Positions 1-7,730 of a DNA stretch of 64,000 nucleotides are shown here, piece after piece. Every line of letters starts with the position of its first letter. The stretch's first letter is position 1. The stretch is from JACKNG01 sp040220855 (GTDB taxonomy: Bacteria; Pseudomonadota; Gammaproteobacteria; Ga0077536). The DNA lies in the NCBI GenBank assembly GCA_040220855.1, contig JAVJVZ010000041.1:39079-103078 (forward strand), written 5' to 3'. The position numbers and the translations under genes are program-made. The notes below the pieces were generated by a model, which was not told where the DNA came from, made no database searches, and saw only the letters and a program-made list of their open reading frames with translations.

Positions 1-3000
1 TACCTGCTCTTCGAGGGCCTCAAGCGTTGCACCACTATGAAGCGCCGAAATCCGAACAAGCGTCTTTGCGTACCACTTCAAGCTATCGCCCGAGAGCGGT
101 TCAAGGGATTGGTGCTTCTCACCCGAGTCAGCGAGAGCCACGAAAAGACAACTCTTGATCACCTCTTCCTTGACCGGGACGTCACGGGGATCACTTGCCA
201 ACTCCAACTTGCCCTGCAAGCGGCCTAATCGTATGACGTTCTCCAACACCTTGTTCTGAAACTCATCTTCGTCAGACGCCTCAAAGAGAACGTCTATACC
301 GAGGTGCTCACTCAGTCGTGCAACCGAAAAGGTACTCGCGAGGAGCCCGCCGATATGCTCGCGGTAGCCGTATTCACGAAAGTTGACGCTTGCGCTAACA
401 CGAACATTCTCGAGGAAGCTCCGCGCGAGATCGTGATCTCCTTGCTCGAATGCAACACGGGCGCACACCCGCGAGCTAGGTATAGACAGATCAGGAGCTT
501 GTTCAGCGAGCCGTGCCAGCAATCCTCTAACGCGCTCGCTGCCTTCTGCGTGATTCAGGTAGTTTGCCGCTTGGACGAGCAGAGCGGTCTTTGCCCCCTC
601 CTCTATGCCGATCTCGGCACAGAGCTGGTCGATGTCGGTCGTTGGATCGTCATATATGATGCCGCGGGCAAGAACGAATTTGAGGTTATCTGTAGGGTCG
701 TACTCAAAGAGGTCATCGAAAGGTAGACCAGCAACGATCTCAAGGATGTTCTCTATGCTGCGAAAGCGATGAGCGCGCTCGATCCAGTCATATAGACCTT
801 GTAGCTCGGGATTACGGATTGACTGATTACCTTGTCCGAAGAAATACTCGGCTGGCTCGATTACTTCAAAAAGATATCGCGCGCGAACGAAATCCTCTCG
901 CTCCTGAAGCTCATCCAGGAGCGCAAACGCACCGTCGGTTGCGTCGCCATCCGCTATCGCGGTTTCGAAAGCGCGATCTAGTTCCTCAAAAGTAAGATAG
1001 GTTTCGACAAGGTCAATCTGACTGATAGCCTCTAGGCGATAGTCGATTTCTTTTTCGGCCAACATCAGTTGAATGAGTTTTGGTAGTTCTTCCTTACCAT
1101 TGATCGCGCCGTATGCAAGACGAAGGTCAACGTAAACGTCCTTGCCTGGACGAAACTCCTCTAAGTGCTTCCGGAAGAGGGCTGGCGTAGCCAGTTCCTT
1201 TACAGCTTGCTTGTCTCCAGTGCGAGAACGATAGCGCAGCTCAAGCCAGTGCTGATCGCTTGCACTATCGGCACGCGCAGCAACTTCTGCCAGCTCTGAA
1301 TACAGGGCAGCATCGACGCTCGGGTCTTCCTGCCCGAAACGCTTTTTGGTTTCGTGGCCTAAGAATACGCGGAAGCTGTTGTGAAAGATGCTCCATTTTC
1401 CTGACTTCAAGCCGGAGAGCAAGAACCCGGCTTGCTTACGAACGCTCTCAACGGCCGCATCATTGACAACGCTTGCGAGCTCCGCCGGTGAGATTTTGTT
1501 ATCCGCCCTCGCGAGCAGTCCGAGAACGTGCTTTGCATCATCGTCTGGATGGAGCCCTCTCCAGACGAGCTCATACATCTTCTCAACGTTGGTGCCGATT
1601 TCATCCGAGGATAGGAGGTAATCAGCCTCCTCTTTGGTTTCGGTCTCTGAGAGTTTTTCGATGTAGTAGCGGGCCAAAAGTGGATGACCTGCGCATACAT
1701 CGTAGAGTGCTTGCCGATCAACATGCTCTGGTAGTTCAGCCTTGTCGGCCATATCGAAGATGGCCTGTCTTGGCAGAGGGACCATCTCAACGCACCGATC
1801 CCCGGCTGATGCTTGTTGAACAACTCTGGGAGCCAATCCATCAAGCTCTAGGTATTGCGAGCCGAGAATGAATAGAACTCCATCGGGAACGCTTTGTGGA
1901 GGTGGCAGGATCGACAGAAGATTGTGCTGCGGGTTTTCTTCCCGCTGAATGTGGTCCAGACCGTCGACGATGATGAGCGTCTTTTGACCTTTTTCCCGGA
2001 ATAGCTCTTTAGCCTCTTCGAGTTGTCTTAAGAACTCCCCGCGAAGCTGTTCCTCATCCGCAAATCGCGAACGTGAAAAACCGAGCTTTTCTAGAGCGAA
2101 TGTGACGTCATTGAGGAAGTCCATAGCCTCGGCTCTACCGAGACCGTGGCGTTCGTCAGGCACAAAGGCGAGATATCGCGCAACGCCATAGCGCGGCGTG
2201 GATGCAATAGCATGTTGCAGTGTTGTGGACTTTCCCGTACCTGGTGGACCAATAAGGCTTACGTATCCGGAACTGTGATCGTCAATCACACGCCTTAGGG
2301 CTTCCTCAACAGCAGGGTTGACCTGTACATCTCGATAAAGTGGAAAACTGTGCGATGCGCGAAGCCCAGAGATGCGGTTCCAACCAAGTTTGTCGACGAG
2401 CTCTTGCTCGGTCCAGACCTTCTTCGTACTCCGGTTTGCAACGATCTCAGGTATCAGATGCTTTATCTGTTGGGCTTTTTTCGCAGCGTATGAGTCAAGG
2501 TTCTCTATCTGACGCCTGGTGAGCTCACTCTGATCGTAGAATCTCAGCTGACAGAACATCTCGAAGAACTGCTTTTCTGGCAGCATCGAAACTGCCATAA
2601 GCTCGCGGATGAACGGCGCCCAAGGGGAATCTAGCAGCGCTTCCCGGCTTAGCTCAATCTCGGGGTCTGAGAGGAAAGCAAACAGCTGCGCACTATGACC
2701 AACATCGCCAAGTTTTTTCTTATCGTTGGTGGACGGATAACCTGGCAAGACATAACGAATGCAGATTCTCTTGTCAGGGTATTCCTCTCGAAGCGCGCTC
2801 CAGCTTTTTGCGATCTCGGCAATCAGACTGTTGCCGACAAGAACAGTTGCCATACTAAAGCGGTCGGGATAGGTCTGGGACTTGATCTGATAGGCGAGTA
2901 ACTCGTGGCGGCTGATCGCGACAAGGTCATCGCAGATACCCGCAGCGTGATCACATACCGAAATCGCGTCAAGCTGGTTGTCCTGCAAGAGGCGCAGCAG

Positions 3001-3084
3001 GGCGCTGGCCGAAAACTCGTACTGAAAGAAATAGCCTCTGATGGCACTTTCTTCACCTGATGCTGGTGCGCGCTTCTTTGCCAT
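1..3084 (-). CDS. STAND P-loop NTPase with N-terminal nuclease-like domain (3' end outside window)
   Basis: From an ATG at 3084 the frame stays open for 1,028 codons to the window edge, so the C-terminus is missing. Residues 15-70 show a GYFFQ...DD...QIK pattern (D52, D53, Q66, K68), the spacing of PD-(D/E)xK-type nucleases such as DUF4297/Cap4. Walker A GPPGTGKS is at 279-286 and Walker B VDGLDH at 373-378. A GHPLLARY segment typical of STAND ATPases follows, then a long helical region that would be the sensor. Effector-NTPase-sensor order is that of Avs-type antiphage proteins, which recognise a phage protein and then cleave nucleic acid. The gene is visibly AT-richer than the rest of the window (about 42% GC in one sampled 60-base stretch near 1,050), which suggests transfer. 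The STAND core is secure; the nuclease call rests on motif spacing only. Confidence 0.8.
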   Translation of the reverse strand, partial: MAKKRAPASGEESAIRGYFFQYEFSASALLRLLQDNQLDAISVCDHAAGICDDLVAISRHELLAYQIKSQTYPDRFSMATVLVGNSLIAEIAKSWSALREEYPDKRICIRYVLPGYPSTNDKKKLGDVGHSAQLFAFLSDPEIELSREALLDSPWAPFIRELMAVSMLPEKQFFEMFCQLRFYDQSELTRRQIENLDSYAAKKAQQIKHLIPEIVANRSTKKVWTEQELVDKLGWNRISGLRASHSFPLYRDVQVNPAVEEALRRVIDDHSSGYVSLIGPPGTGKSTTLQHAIASTPRYGVARYLAFVPDERHGLGRAEAMDFLNDVTFALEKLGFSRSRFADEEQLRGEFLRQLEEAKELFREKGQKTLIIVDGLDHIQREENPQHNLLSILPPPQSVPDGVLFILGSQYLELDGLAPRVVQQASAGDRCVEMVPLPRQAIFDMADKAELPEHVDRQALYDVCAGHPLLARYYIEKLSETETKEEADYLLSSDEIGTNVEKMYELVWRGLHPDDDAKHVLGLLARADNKISPAELASVVNDAAVESVRKQAGFLLSGLKSGKWSIFHNSFRVFLGHETKKRFGQEDPSVDAALYSELAEVAARADSASDQHWLELRYRSRTGDKQAVKELATPALFRKHLEEFRPGKDVYVDLRLAYGAINGKEELPKLIQLMLAEKEIDYRLEAISQIDLVETYLTFEELDRAFETAIADGDATDGAFALLDELQEREDFVRARYLFEVIEPAEYFFGQGNQSIRNPELQGLYDWIERAHRFRSIENILEIVAGLPFDDLFEYDPTDNLKFVLARGIIYDDPTTDIDQLCAEIGIEEGAKTALLVQAANYLNHAEGSERVRGLLARLAEQAPDLSIPSSRVCARVAFEQGDHDLARSFLENVRVSASVNFREYGYREHIGGLLASTFSVARLSEHLGIDVLFEASDEDEFQNKVLENVIRLGRLQGKLELASDPRDVPVKEEVIKSCLFVALADSGEKHQSLEPLSGDSLKWYAKTLVRISALHSGATLEALEEQV

Positions 3085-3337
3085 CCAATTGCCTATCTGA
3101 ACCTTTTGCTGTTCACTCCGAACTACCAGTGTGTGTCGCGCGACTTAGTCGGTCGGTGTTAACGCGGTGGGTGTCAGGTCTTGCCTTTTGACTCCAAATG
3201 GGGAACTGCCGGTGTCAGGACCTGCCTTTTGACTCAATAAGCAAAAAAGCCACGCGCGGCCCCGACCCGAAAGAGACCCCGCAAGCGGCAGGCCGAACCA
3301 GATCTCGTTTGCGGCCAGAATGGATCGCTGGACACGG

Positions 3338-3592
3338 CTACCGATAAACCTCACGGCGGTGCCTGACTACGATCACGAGAACAATGAGTTCGTTCTCGCG
3401 AATCTCGTAGATCACTCGGTACGCGCCCACTCGCACCCTGCGTAATCCGGACAGGTCGCCCTTCAGCGCCGAGCCTCGGTAGGGATTCTCGCGAAGCCCG
3501 TCGATCGCGTCGGCAATGCGGAGACGCTCGGATTTGGTAATCGCTTGCAGTTCTTTCTGCGCGCTCCGTTTAATCCGAACCGACCACTTCAT
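3338..3592 (-). CDS. RelE/ParE-type toxin, copy 1
   Basis: An 84-residue protein with the RelE/ParE fold signature. The N-terminus MKWSVRIKRSAQKEL is followed by the helix-turn region LRENPYRGSALKGDL, the strand pair RRVRVGAYRVIYEI, and a C-terminus rich in R and H (VVRHRREVYR). RelE-family toxins cleave mRNA at the ribosome while ParE relatives poison gyrase; the sequence does not settle which. The start overlaps the end of the antitoxin gene by 23 nt, indicating co-translation in an antitoxin-first operon. It differs from copy 2 at 5025-5279 by three residues (E15D, D28E, A58T). Confidence 0.85.
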   Translation of the reverse strand: MKWSVRIKRSAQKELQAITKSERLRIADAIDGLRENPYRGSALKGDLSGLRRVRVGAYRVIYEIRENELIVLVIVVRHRREVYR

Positions 3593-3812
3593 CCCGCACT
3601 GCCTCCCAGTCCAGAACCGGATCGTTCGGATCCTGCAATCGCTCGAGCGCGAGCGACAGATCGTGGAAATCTTCGAGATAGCGCTCGATCGCGTGACGCA
3701 CGATCTCGGCTCGCGAGCGATGCAGTCGGGATGCAGCTTTATCCAGTTCGGCGACCAGCTCGTCGGGAATGCGCGCGGTGATCTGGCTCACGGCAATCTT
3801 CCTGAATGTCAT
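3570..3812 (-). CDS. Ribbon-helix-helix antitoxin, copy 1
   Basis: An 80-residue protein whose N-terminal half fits a CopG/RHH DNA-binding domain. The beta strand ISQ-like segment AVSQITARIP is followed by helices around LVAELDKAASRLHRSRAEIVRHAIERYL. The acidic C-terminal half (DPNDPVLDWEAVRDEV) would wrap and neutralise the toxin encoded just downstream. The ATG lies inside a 15-bp palindrome, so binding there would block its own transcription or translation, the usual autoregulation for this class. Copy 2 differs by one residue (H50R). Confidence 0.85.
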   Translation of the reverse strand: MTFRKIAVSQITARIPDELVAELDKAASRLHRSRAEIVRHAIERYLEDFHDLSLALERLQDPNDPVLDWEAVRDEVVGSD

Positions 3813-3824
3813 TGACAGTCAATG
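3810..3824. promoter_or_regulatory. Palindromic operator of toxin-antitoxin copy 1
   Basis: The perfect palindrome CATTGAC-A-GTCAATG covers the antitoxin start codon. It is conserved exactly at copy 2 (5497-5511). Position and symmetry fit an RHH antitoxin operator; binding is inferred. Confidence 0.6.
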
Positions 3825-4112
3825 AACTTACCGAGCGTCGCTAGGAGGGTCAATAGCTGATGCCTCGCGCGCCGCCACGCGATGCACATCATGGTCAGCC
3901 CCCTATCCCGGTCGGCATACTGATCGGACTCCTCACGAAGGTGCTCAAACCAAGCCAAAGCTTCGTCCCGCTTACCACGTGAGCGATCATGGTCCTCGCG
4001 CCGACCGTGACCAAATCGTGACAAGCTCTGGTCATTCGCTGGCTCGTCCTGTCCTTCCTAGTCCATTTCGCGCGGGGCCGGGGGCGCTAACTTACTAATT
4101 TGAAAGGACCTG

Positions 4113-4137
4113 TAGAGCCGATTCGGCTTTCACACGG
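4113..4137 (+). repeat. 25-bp core repeat, copy 1
   Basis: The core runs from TAGAGCCGATTCGGC through TTTCACACGG and contains the small palindrome GCCGATTCGGC. The same 25 bp with one change recurs at 6003-6027, at the point where a 4Fe-4S protein gene is cut off. It overlaps the tRNA anticodon-loop region here. Confidence 0.7.
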
Positions 4138-4173
4138 CAGGGGTCGCTGGTTCGATCCCAGCATCGCCCACCA
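4128..4173 (+). other. 3' fragment of tRNA-Val(CAC), att-like
   Basis: From the anticodon loop TTCACAC onward the sequence follows tRNA geometry: stem GGCAG, variable GGGTC, T-arm GCTGG-TTCGATC-CCAGC, acceptor strand ATCGCCC and ACCA. The anticodon would be CAC (valine). No matching acceptor strand GGGCGAT or D-arm lies 76 nt upstream, so this is not a functional tRNA. A 3' half alone is what integration of a mobile element into a tRNA gene leaves behind. Confidence 0.7.
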
Positions 4174-4444
4174 AATAATACAATTAGTTAAAACGAATTC
4201 CTGCGTACGTATCTCGTCGTCCTAACTGCGATGGTGCACAGATGGTGCCGCGTCGCTACAGTTCAGGTCGCAAACGCCTCCCAGTCCCTGCCACGTTACG
4301 TGCCGGCCACCACGTCGCGTTGCCGACGCGTCTTGGCTATCGCGAGAGGATGCGCGAACGTCATTCGGACGCTACGCGCGGTGCGCATTCGACTCACAGC
4401 CCGCTTCTCGCAATCCTCCCAATCGTCAAGGGGGATTAACGACT

Positions 4445-4811
4445 GTGACGATTCTCAGCAGAATGACTTGGCCCGTGCTATTCGCGACAAGCCTTACCAC
4501 GGCTCAGCCATCCGTCGCCGAAGACGGAGATTCGCCTCTGTTCCGCGACGTCGACGGGTGGCATCGAGCTGACCAACATCCAGGGCGTTTACTGGTCAAG
4601 TAAGTTCCGCCCGAGCGTCAGCGCCTGGGTCATCAATTTCAACGGCGGTTTCCAGGGGCCTGCCGAAGCGTTCACCACTTTTGCGTACGGATGGGCTGTT
4701 CGCTCGGGTGATGTCCGAGTCGTACCCATACCCGCGGCGGTCTGGATGTTCGGCAGCAGTTTGTTCGCATTCCTCGGTATAAGGAAAGCCGCACCGAATC
4801 TGATGCTTTGA
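4445..4811 (+). pseudogene. Remnant of a DUF1566-type exported protein with VPxPA sorting tail
   Basis: A GTG at 4445, preceded by AAGGGGGA, opens a signal-peptide-like start (MTILSRMTWPVLFATSL) that runs into a stop after about 55 codons. In another frame (4560-4811) the sequence encodes a typical DUF1566/Lcl C-terminus (YWSSKF...SAWVINFNGG...YGWAVRSGDV) followed by VPIPAAVWMFGSS, a hydrophobic stretch and a short basic end. That is a PEP-CTERM-like sorting signal of the gammaproteobacterial VPLPAAVW type. Most of the ordinary DUF1566 domain is missing, so the gene has an internal deletion and a frameshift. It lies between the two toxin-antitoxin copies. Confidence 0.75.
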
Positions 4812-5024
4812 GTGAATTTGTGCGTTCAAGACATCTTCACGCAGTTCCGTGTCCGGTGGGTGTCAGGTCTTACATTTTGACTCCAAATGGGGAGCTGCTG
4901 GTGTCAGGACCTGCCTTTTGACTCAACAAGCAAAAGCCACACACGGTCCCGCCCTGAAAGAGACCACGCAAGCGGCAGGCTGAACCAGATCTCGGCTGCG
5001 GCCACAATGGATCGCTGGACACGG

Positions 5025-5279
5025 CTACCGATAAACCTCACGGCGGTGCCTGACTACGATCACGAGAACAATGAGTTCGTTCTCGCGAATCTCGTAGATC
5101 ACTCGGTACGTGCCCACTCGCACCCTGCGTAATCCGGACAGGTCGCCCTTCAGCGCCGAGCCGCGGTAGGGATTCTCGCGAAGCCCGTCGATCGCCTCGG
5201 CAATGCGGAGACGCTCGGATTTGGTAATCGCTTGCAGGTCTTTCTGCGCGCTCCGTTTAATCCGAACCGACCACTTCAT
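5025..5279 (-). CDS. RelE/ParE-type toxin, copy 2
   Basis: An 84-residue protein identical to the toxin at 3338-3592 except for three substitutions. The same fold signature and basic C-terminus are present. The start at 5279 was chosen by alignment with copy 1; an in-frame ATG upstream at 5381 would add 34 residues read out of frame from the antitoxin gene. The overlap with the antitoxin gene is again 23 nt. Both copies look intact, so neither is obviously a decayed spare. Confidence 0.85.
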   Translation of the reverse strand: MKWSVRIKRSAQKDLQAITKSERLRIAEAIDGLRENPYRGSALKGDLSGLRRVRVGTYRVIYEIRENELIVLVIVVRHRREVYR

Positions 5280-5499
5280 CCCGAACTGCCTCCCAGTCCA
5301 GAACCGGATCGTTCGGATCCTGCAATCGCTCGAGCGCAAGCGACAGATCGCGGAAGTCTTCGAGATAGCGCTCGATCGCATGACGCACGATCTCGGCTCG
5401 CGAGCGGTGCAACCGGGATGCCGCCTTATCCAATTCGGCGACCAGCTCGTCGGGAATGCGCGCGGTGATCTGGCTCACGGCAATCTTCCTGAATGTCAT
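5257..5499 (-). CDS. Ribbon-helix-helix antitoxin, copy 2
   Basis: An 80-residue RHH antitoxin that differs from copy 1 only at residue 50 (R instead of H). The DNA-binding N-terminus is identical and its operator is identical, so the two modules should cross-repress and each antitoxin should neutralise both toxins. This is inferred from identity, not shown. Confidence 0.85.
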   Translation of the reverse strand: MTFRKIAVSQITARIPDELVAELDKAASRLHRSRAEIVRHAIERYLEDFRDLSLALERLQDPNDPVLDWEAVRDEVVGSD

Positions 5500-5511
5500 T
5501 GACAGTCAATG
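5497..5511. promoter_or_regulatory. Palindromic operator of toxin-antitoxin copy 2
   Basis: The same palindrome CATTGAC-A-GTCAATG overlaps the antitoxin ATG, as in copy 1. Confidence 0.6.
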
Positions 5512-5844
5512 AACTTACCGAGCGTCGCTAGGAGGGTCAATAGCTGATGCCTCGAGCGCCACGCGATGCCCATCATGGTCAGCCCCCTCTCCCGGTCGGC
5601 ATAGTGATCGGACTCTACACGAAGGTGTTCAATCGGAGCCAAAAGCTTCGTCCCGCTTCCCACGTCAGCGATCACGGTCCCCGCGCCAACCGTGACCGAA
5701 CCAGCCAGGAAATGACTAGAGTGTGTCAGGTTTTGGTCACGTTCATCGTTATGCCGATGTCGGCGGTAGTGTCGTTCCGCGACGTCAATTAACTCGGCGA
5801 GACCGGATCGACTGGTGTCGTGGTTTCTAACCGATTGATCTAAT

Positions 5845-5990
5845 TGGTGGGCGATGCTGGGATCGAACCAGCGACCCCTGCCGTGTGAAGGCCGAACCGG
5901 CTGTATAGATCCTTTAAAGTCAAATAGTTAGTGCACCCGGCCCCATGCTAAGTGGAGTAAACTGGACGCGAGCAGCCAGCGAATGACCAG
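5845..5990 (-). repeat. Right inverted 146-bp block ending in tRNA-Val 3' end
   Basis: This is the minus-strand partner of 4028-4173. Read on the minus strand it ends with the same anticodon-loop-to-ACCA tRNA-Val(CAC) segment (5845-5890), identical to the left copy over about 40 nt. The upstream part has diverged, so the two blocks are not a fresh duplication; the tRNA part has been better conserved. Confidence 0.75.
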
Positions 5991-5996
5991 GGTTCG

Positions 5997-6134
5997 TCAC
6001 GATAGAGCCGAATCGGCTTTCACACGGACCGTCGGGCCGATGCAGGTGTAGCCGTCCGCCGCGAGCAGGGCGAGCAGGGCGAGCAGGCGGTCGAGGGCGG
6101 CGCGGTCGAGATCGTCGGTAGGCGTGTCGCTCAT
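5997..6134 (-). pseudogene. Truncated N-terminus of a 4Fe-4S oxidoreductase-type protein
   Basis: An ATG at 6134 opens 45 codons. The segment LLAADGYTCIGPTVR matches the start of the hydrogenase/sulfite-reductase beta-type 4Fe-4S proteins, which typically continue GPTVRDGAIVYDEI. Here the homology stops at VR, exactly where the 25-bp core repeat (6003-6027) begins, and the frame then runs into TGA. A 9-nt unit CTCGCCCTG is repeated three times inside the fragment. The gene was probably severed by the recombination that built the left region. The family call is from memory of the conserved N-terminal motif. Confidence 0.5.
6003..6027 (+). repeat. 25-bp core repeat, copy 2
   Basis: This matches 4113-4137 with one mismatch and lies at the break point of the 4Fe-4S gene fragment. 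Direct repeats 1.89 kb apart bracket the remnant, toxin-antitoxin copy 2 and the right tRNA block. Confidence 0.65.
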
Positions 6135-6459
6135 CACGCCGGTCTTTTTAGCACCGCCGGCACGTACGCGACTTGCGCCGGGTCATGACAGGCCTCGGCT
6201 GGTTACCCGGCGCGCCGCCAGCGCAGAGGCGCACCGTGCGTGCGGGCTCACCGCCCGAGCCGCCTGTCACACCGGCCGTGCAAGCTGGCGGTGCACGGTG
6301 CAGATTCCGGCGTAATGCTGATCGGGATCACCGTTTCGGTATTGGCTTGGGTGTCTCGTCTGGCCCGGGTCCCGCGCGCAGCAAATACTGCCGCGACGCG
6401 TGAGCGGCATGCGACCCGCGCGAGACCCACATTCAACGAAACCGAGGGAGACACGAGCG
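6135..6459. other. Intergenic stretch without recognised gene
   Basis: No frame here resembles a protein family. The region should hold the promoter of the repeat protein gene at 6460, which has a GGGAG ribosome site. No convincing promoter hexamers were identified. Confidence 0.4.
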
Positions 6460-7188
6460 ATGCGCACTCTGGTCACCGTACTGTTGCTGTTGTTGTCCGG
6501 CGCGAGCGAGGCCGGCCTCATATCCGGCCTGCTCTACTCGACCGGCGATCGCCTGCGCAGCGTCGGTTTCGACGGCAGCAACTTCACCGGGGCGCTGACC
6601 GAGTTGGAATCGTTGTCACCGGAATGGACTGCGCTGTCCTACGATGCCGCCAGCGGCCAGCTGTTCTACGCCATCGACGGCCGCTTGCGCGTGGTCGGTT
6701 TCGACGGCACGCAATTCACCGGCGCGCTGACCGAACTCGAGCAGATATCACCGAACTGGACAGCGCTGTCCTACGATGTCGCCAACAGCCTCATGTACTA
6801 CGCCATCGGCGACCGCCTGCGCGTGGTCGGTTTCGACGGCACGCAGTTCACCGGCGCCTTGACCGATCTCGAGGTGATCTCGCCGGATTGGACCGCGATG
6901 TCCTACGACGTCGACGCCGGTCTCATGTACTACGCCATCGGCGACCGCCTGCGCGTGGTCGGCTTCGATGGCCAGCACTTCACCGGGCCGTTGACCGAGC
7001 TCGAATCGCTTTCACCGGAATGGACCGGCATGAGCCTGCTGTTCGCCGCGACACCGCCGGTCGGCGTGCCCGAGCCGGCGACGGTGGCACTCGTTGCCCT
7101 GGCAGTTACTGTCGGGTGCAGGTCGCGTCGGCGTGTAGGACGTATAAAGCGCCATTTTGGCAGCTCGACAACGGGTGGTCTCGCCTGA
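6460..7188 (+). CDS. Exported four-repeat protein with PEP-CTERM tail
   Basis: A 242-residue protein starting at the ATG at 6460, behind CGAGGGAG. Residues 1-18 are a signal peptide (MRTLVTVLLLLLSGASEA). From residue 29 there are three full 44-residue units and one partial unit, each with a core like GDRLRVVGFDGTQFTGAL...SPxWTALSYD. The units start at nucleotides 6544, 6676, 6808 and 6940, a strict 132-bp period. The C-terminus is VPEPA, a hydrophobic segment and RSRRR, a PEP-CTERM sorting signal. The repeats look like short propeller- or solenoid-type strands; no function is assigned. The nearly identical DNA of the units suggests recent expansion. Confidence 0.85.
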   Translation: MRTLVTVLLLLLSGASEAGLISGLLYSTGDRLRSVGFDGSNFTGALTELESLSPEWTALSYDAASGQLFYAIDGRLRVVGFDGTQFTGALTELEQISPNWTALSYDVANSLMYYAIGDRLRVVGFDGTQFTGALTDLEVISPDWTAMSYDVDAGLMYYAIGDRLRVVGFDGQHFTGPLTELESLSPEWTGMSLLFAATPPVGVPEPATVALVALAVTVGCRSRRRVGRIKRHFGSSTTGGLA

Positions 7189-7730
7189 CAGGACCTGATT
7201 GGCGCCGGCACCAACCGTCGGGAGACCGGGCGGAACCGTCCAGCAGCGTGCAGATCGGCGCCACGCCTCGGAATGCTTCGCCGCGAAGGCTTCGCCGACG
7301 CCGCTGTGCCCCGCGCGCCGGTTCCCTGGACAGGCGACGCCGTTACCGCGTCGCTAACGGCACGGCCCAATCGAACTCCTCGTAGGGTTACCCTGTCGCG
7401 TCGAACAGTCCCTGCTGCGGTGGCGCTCGGCTTAACGGCCGCAGGGTGGCTTTGCATTCAGGCTCAGCCGCTTTCGCTCCCAGGTGGGCGAGGATCTTCT
7501 CGACGACATCTGCATCCTCGATGCACGCGATGATCCGCACTGCACCGCCGCAGGCCGCGCAGCTCTCGATGTCGATCCCGAACACCCGCTTCAGGCGCTG
7601 CGCTTAAGGCTCATCGCGGCGCGGCGTTCGCCCGGTGTCCGCTCCTCCGGATCCGCAGTCGTGGCAGGCTGGCCTCCCCTTCCGCGCTTGGCCGGTGTCA
7701 CCCGTGCCCGGTATTTGCTGTTGGGCGCGA

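Larger units (their letters stand above)
3165..4012. repeat. Direct duplication, copy 1 (carries RelE/RHH module)
   Basis: This block of about 848 bp recurs in the same orientation at 4854-5697 with scattered substitutions and a few small indels. It holds the toxin-antitoxin module, its operator, about 190 bp upstream and about 170 bp downstream. The downstream part carries two copies of a 25-nt motif beginning GGTGTCAGG and ending TTTTGACTC (3170-3194 and 3211-3235). The near-identity implies recent duplication or repeated acquisition. Confidence 0.9.
4028..4173 (+). repeat. Left inverted 146-bp block ending in tRNA-Val 3' end
   Basis: This block matches the reverse complement of 5845-5990 over exactly 146 bp. 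Identity is moderate in the outer part and complete over the last 40 nt. Both blocks start with CTGGTCATTCGCTGGC and end with the tRNA 3' end and ACCA. Together they bracket the sorted-protein remnant and toxin-antitoxin copy 2, like ends of an integrated element. Confidence 0.75.
4854..5697. repeat. Direct duplication, copy 2 (carries RelE/RHH module)
   Basis: This is the second copy of the block at 3165-4012, about 844 bp. It includes both 25-nt GGTGTCAGG...TTTTGACTC motifs (4859-4883 and 4900-4924), the module and the start-codon palindrome. Confidence 0.9.

Noticed and set aside
3145..3354. Small minus-strand gene downstream of the toxin
   Set aside because: The frame consists of the repeated 25-nt motifs and a stretch overlapping the toxin end; no ribosome site or family.
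4113..4173. Functional tRNA-Val gene
   Set aside because: The T-arm and acceptor 3' strand are right, but no acceptor 5' strand, D-arm or complete anticodon stem exists upstream. The same holds for the copy at 5845-5890.
6544..7030. CRISPR-like array
   Set aside because: The 132-bp period is a coding repeat in frame, with no alternation of short repeats and unique spacers, and no cas genes.
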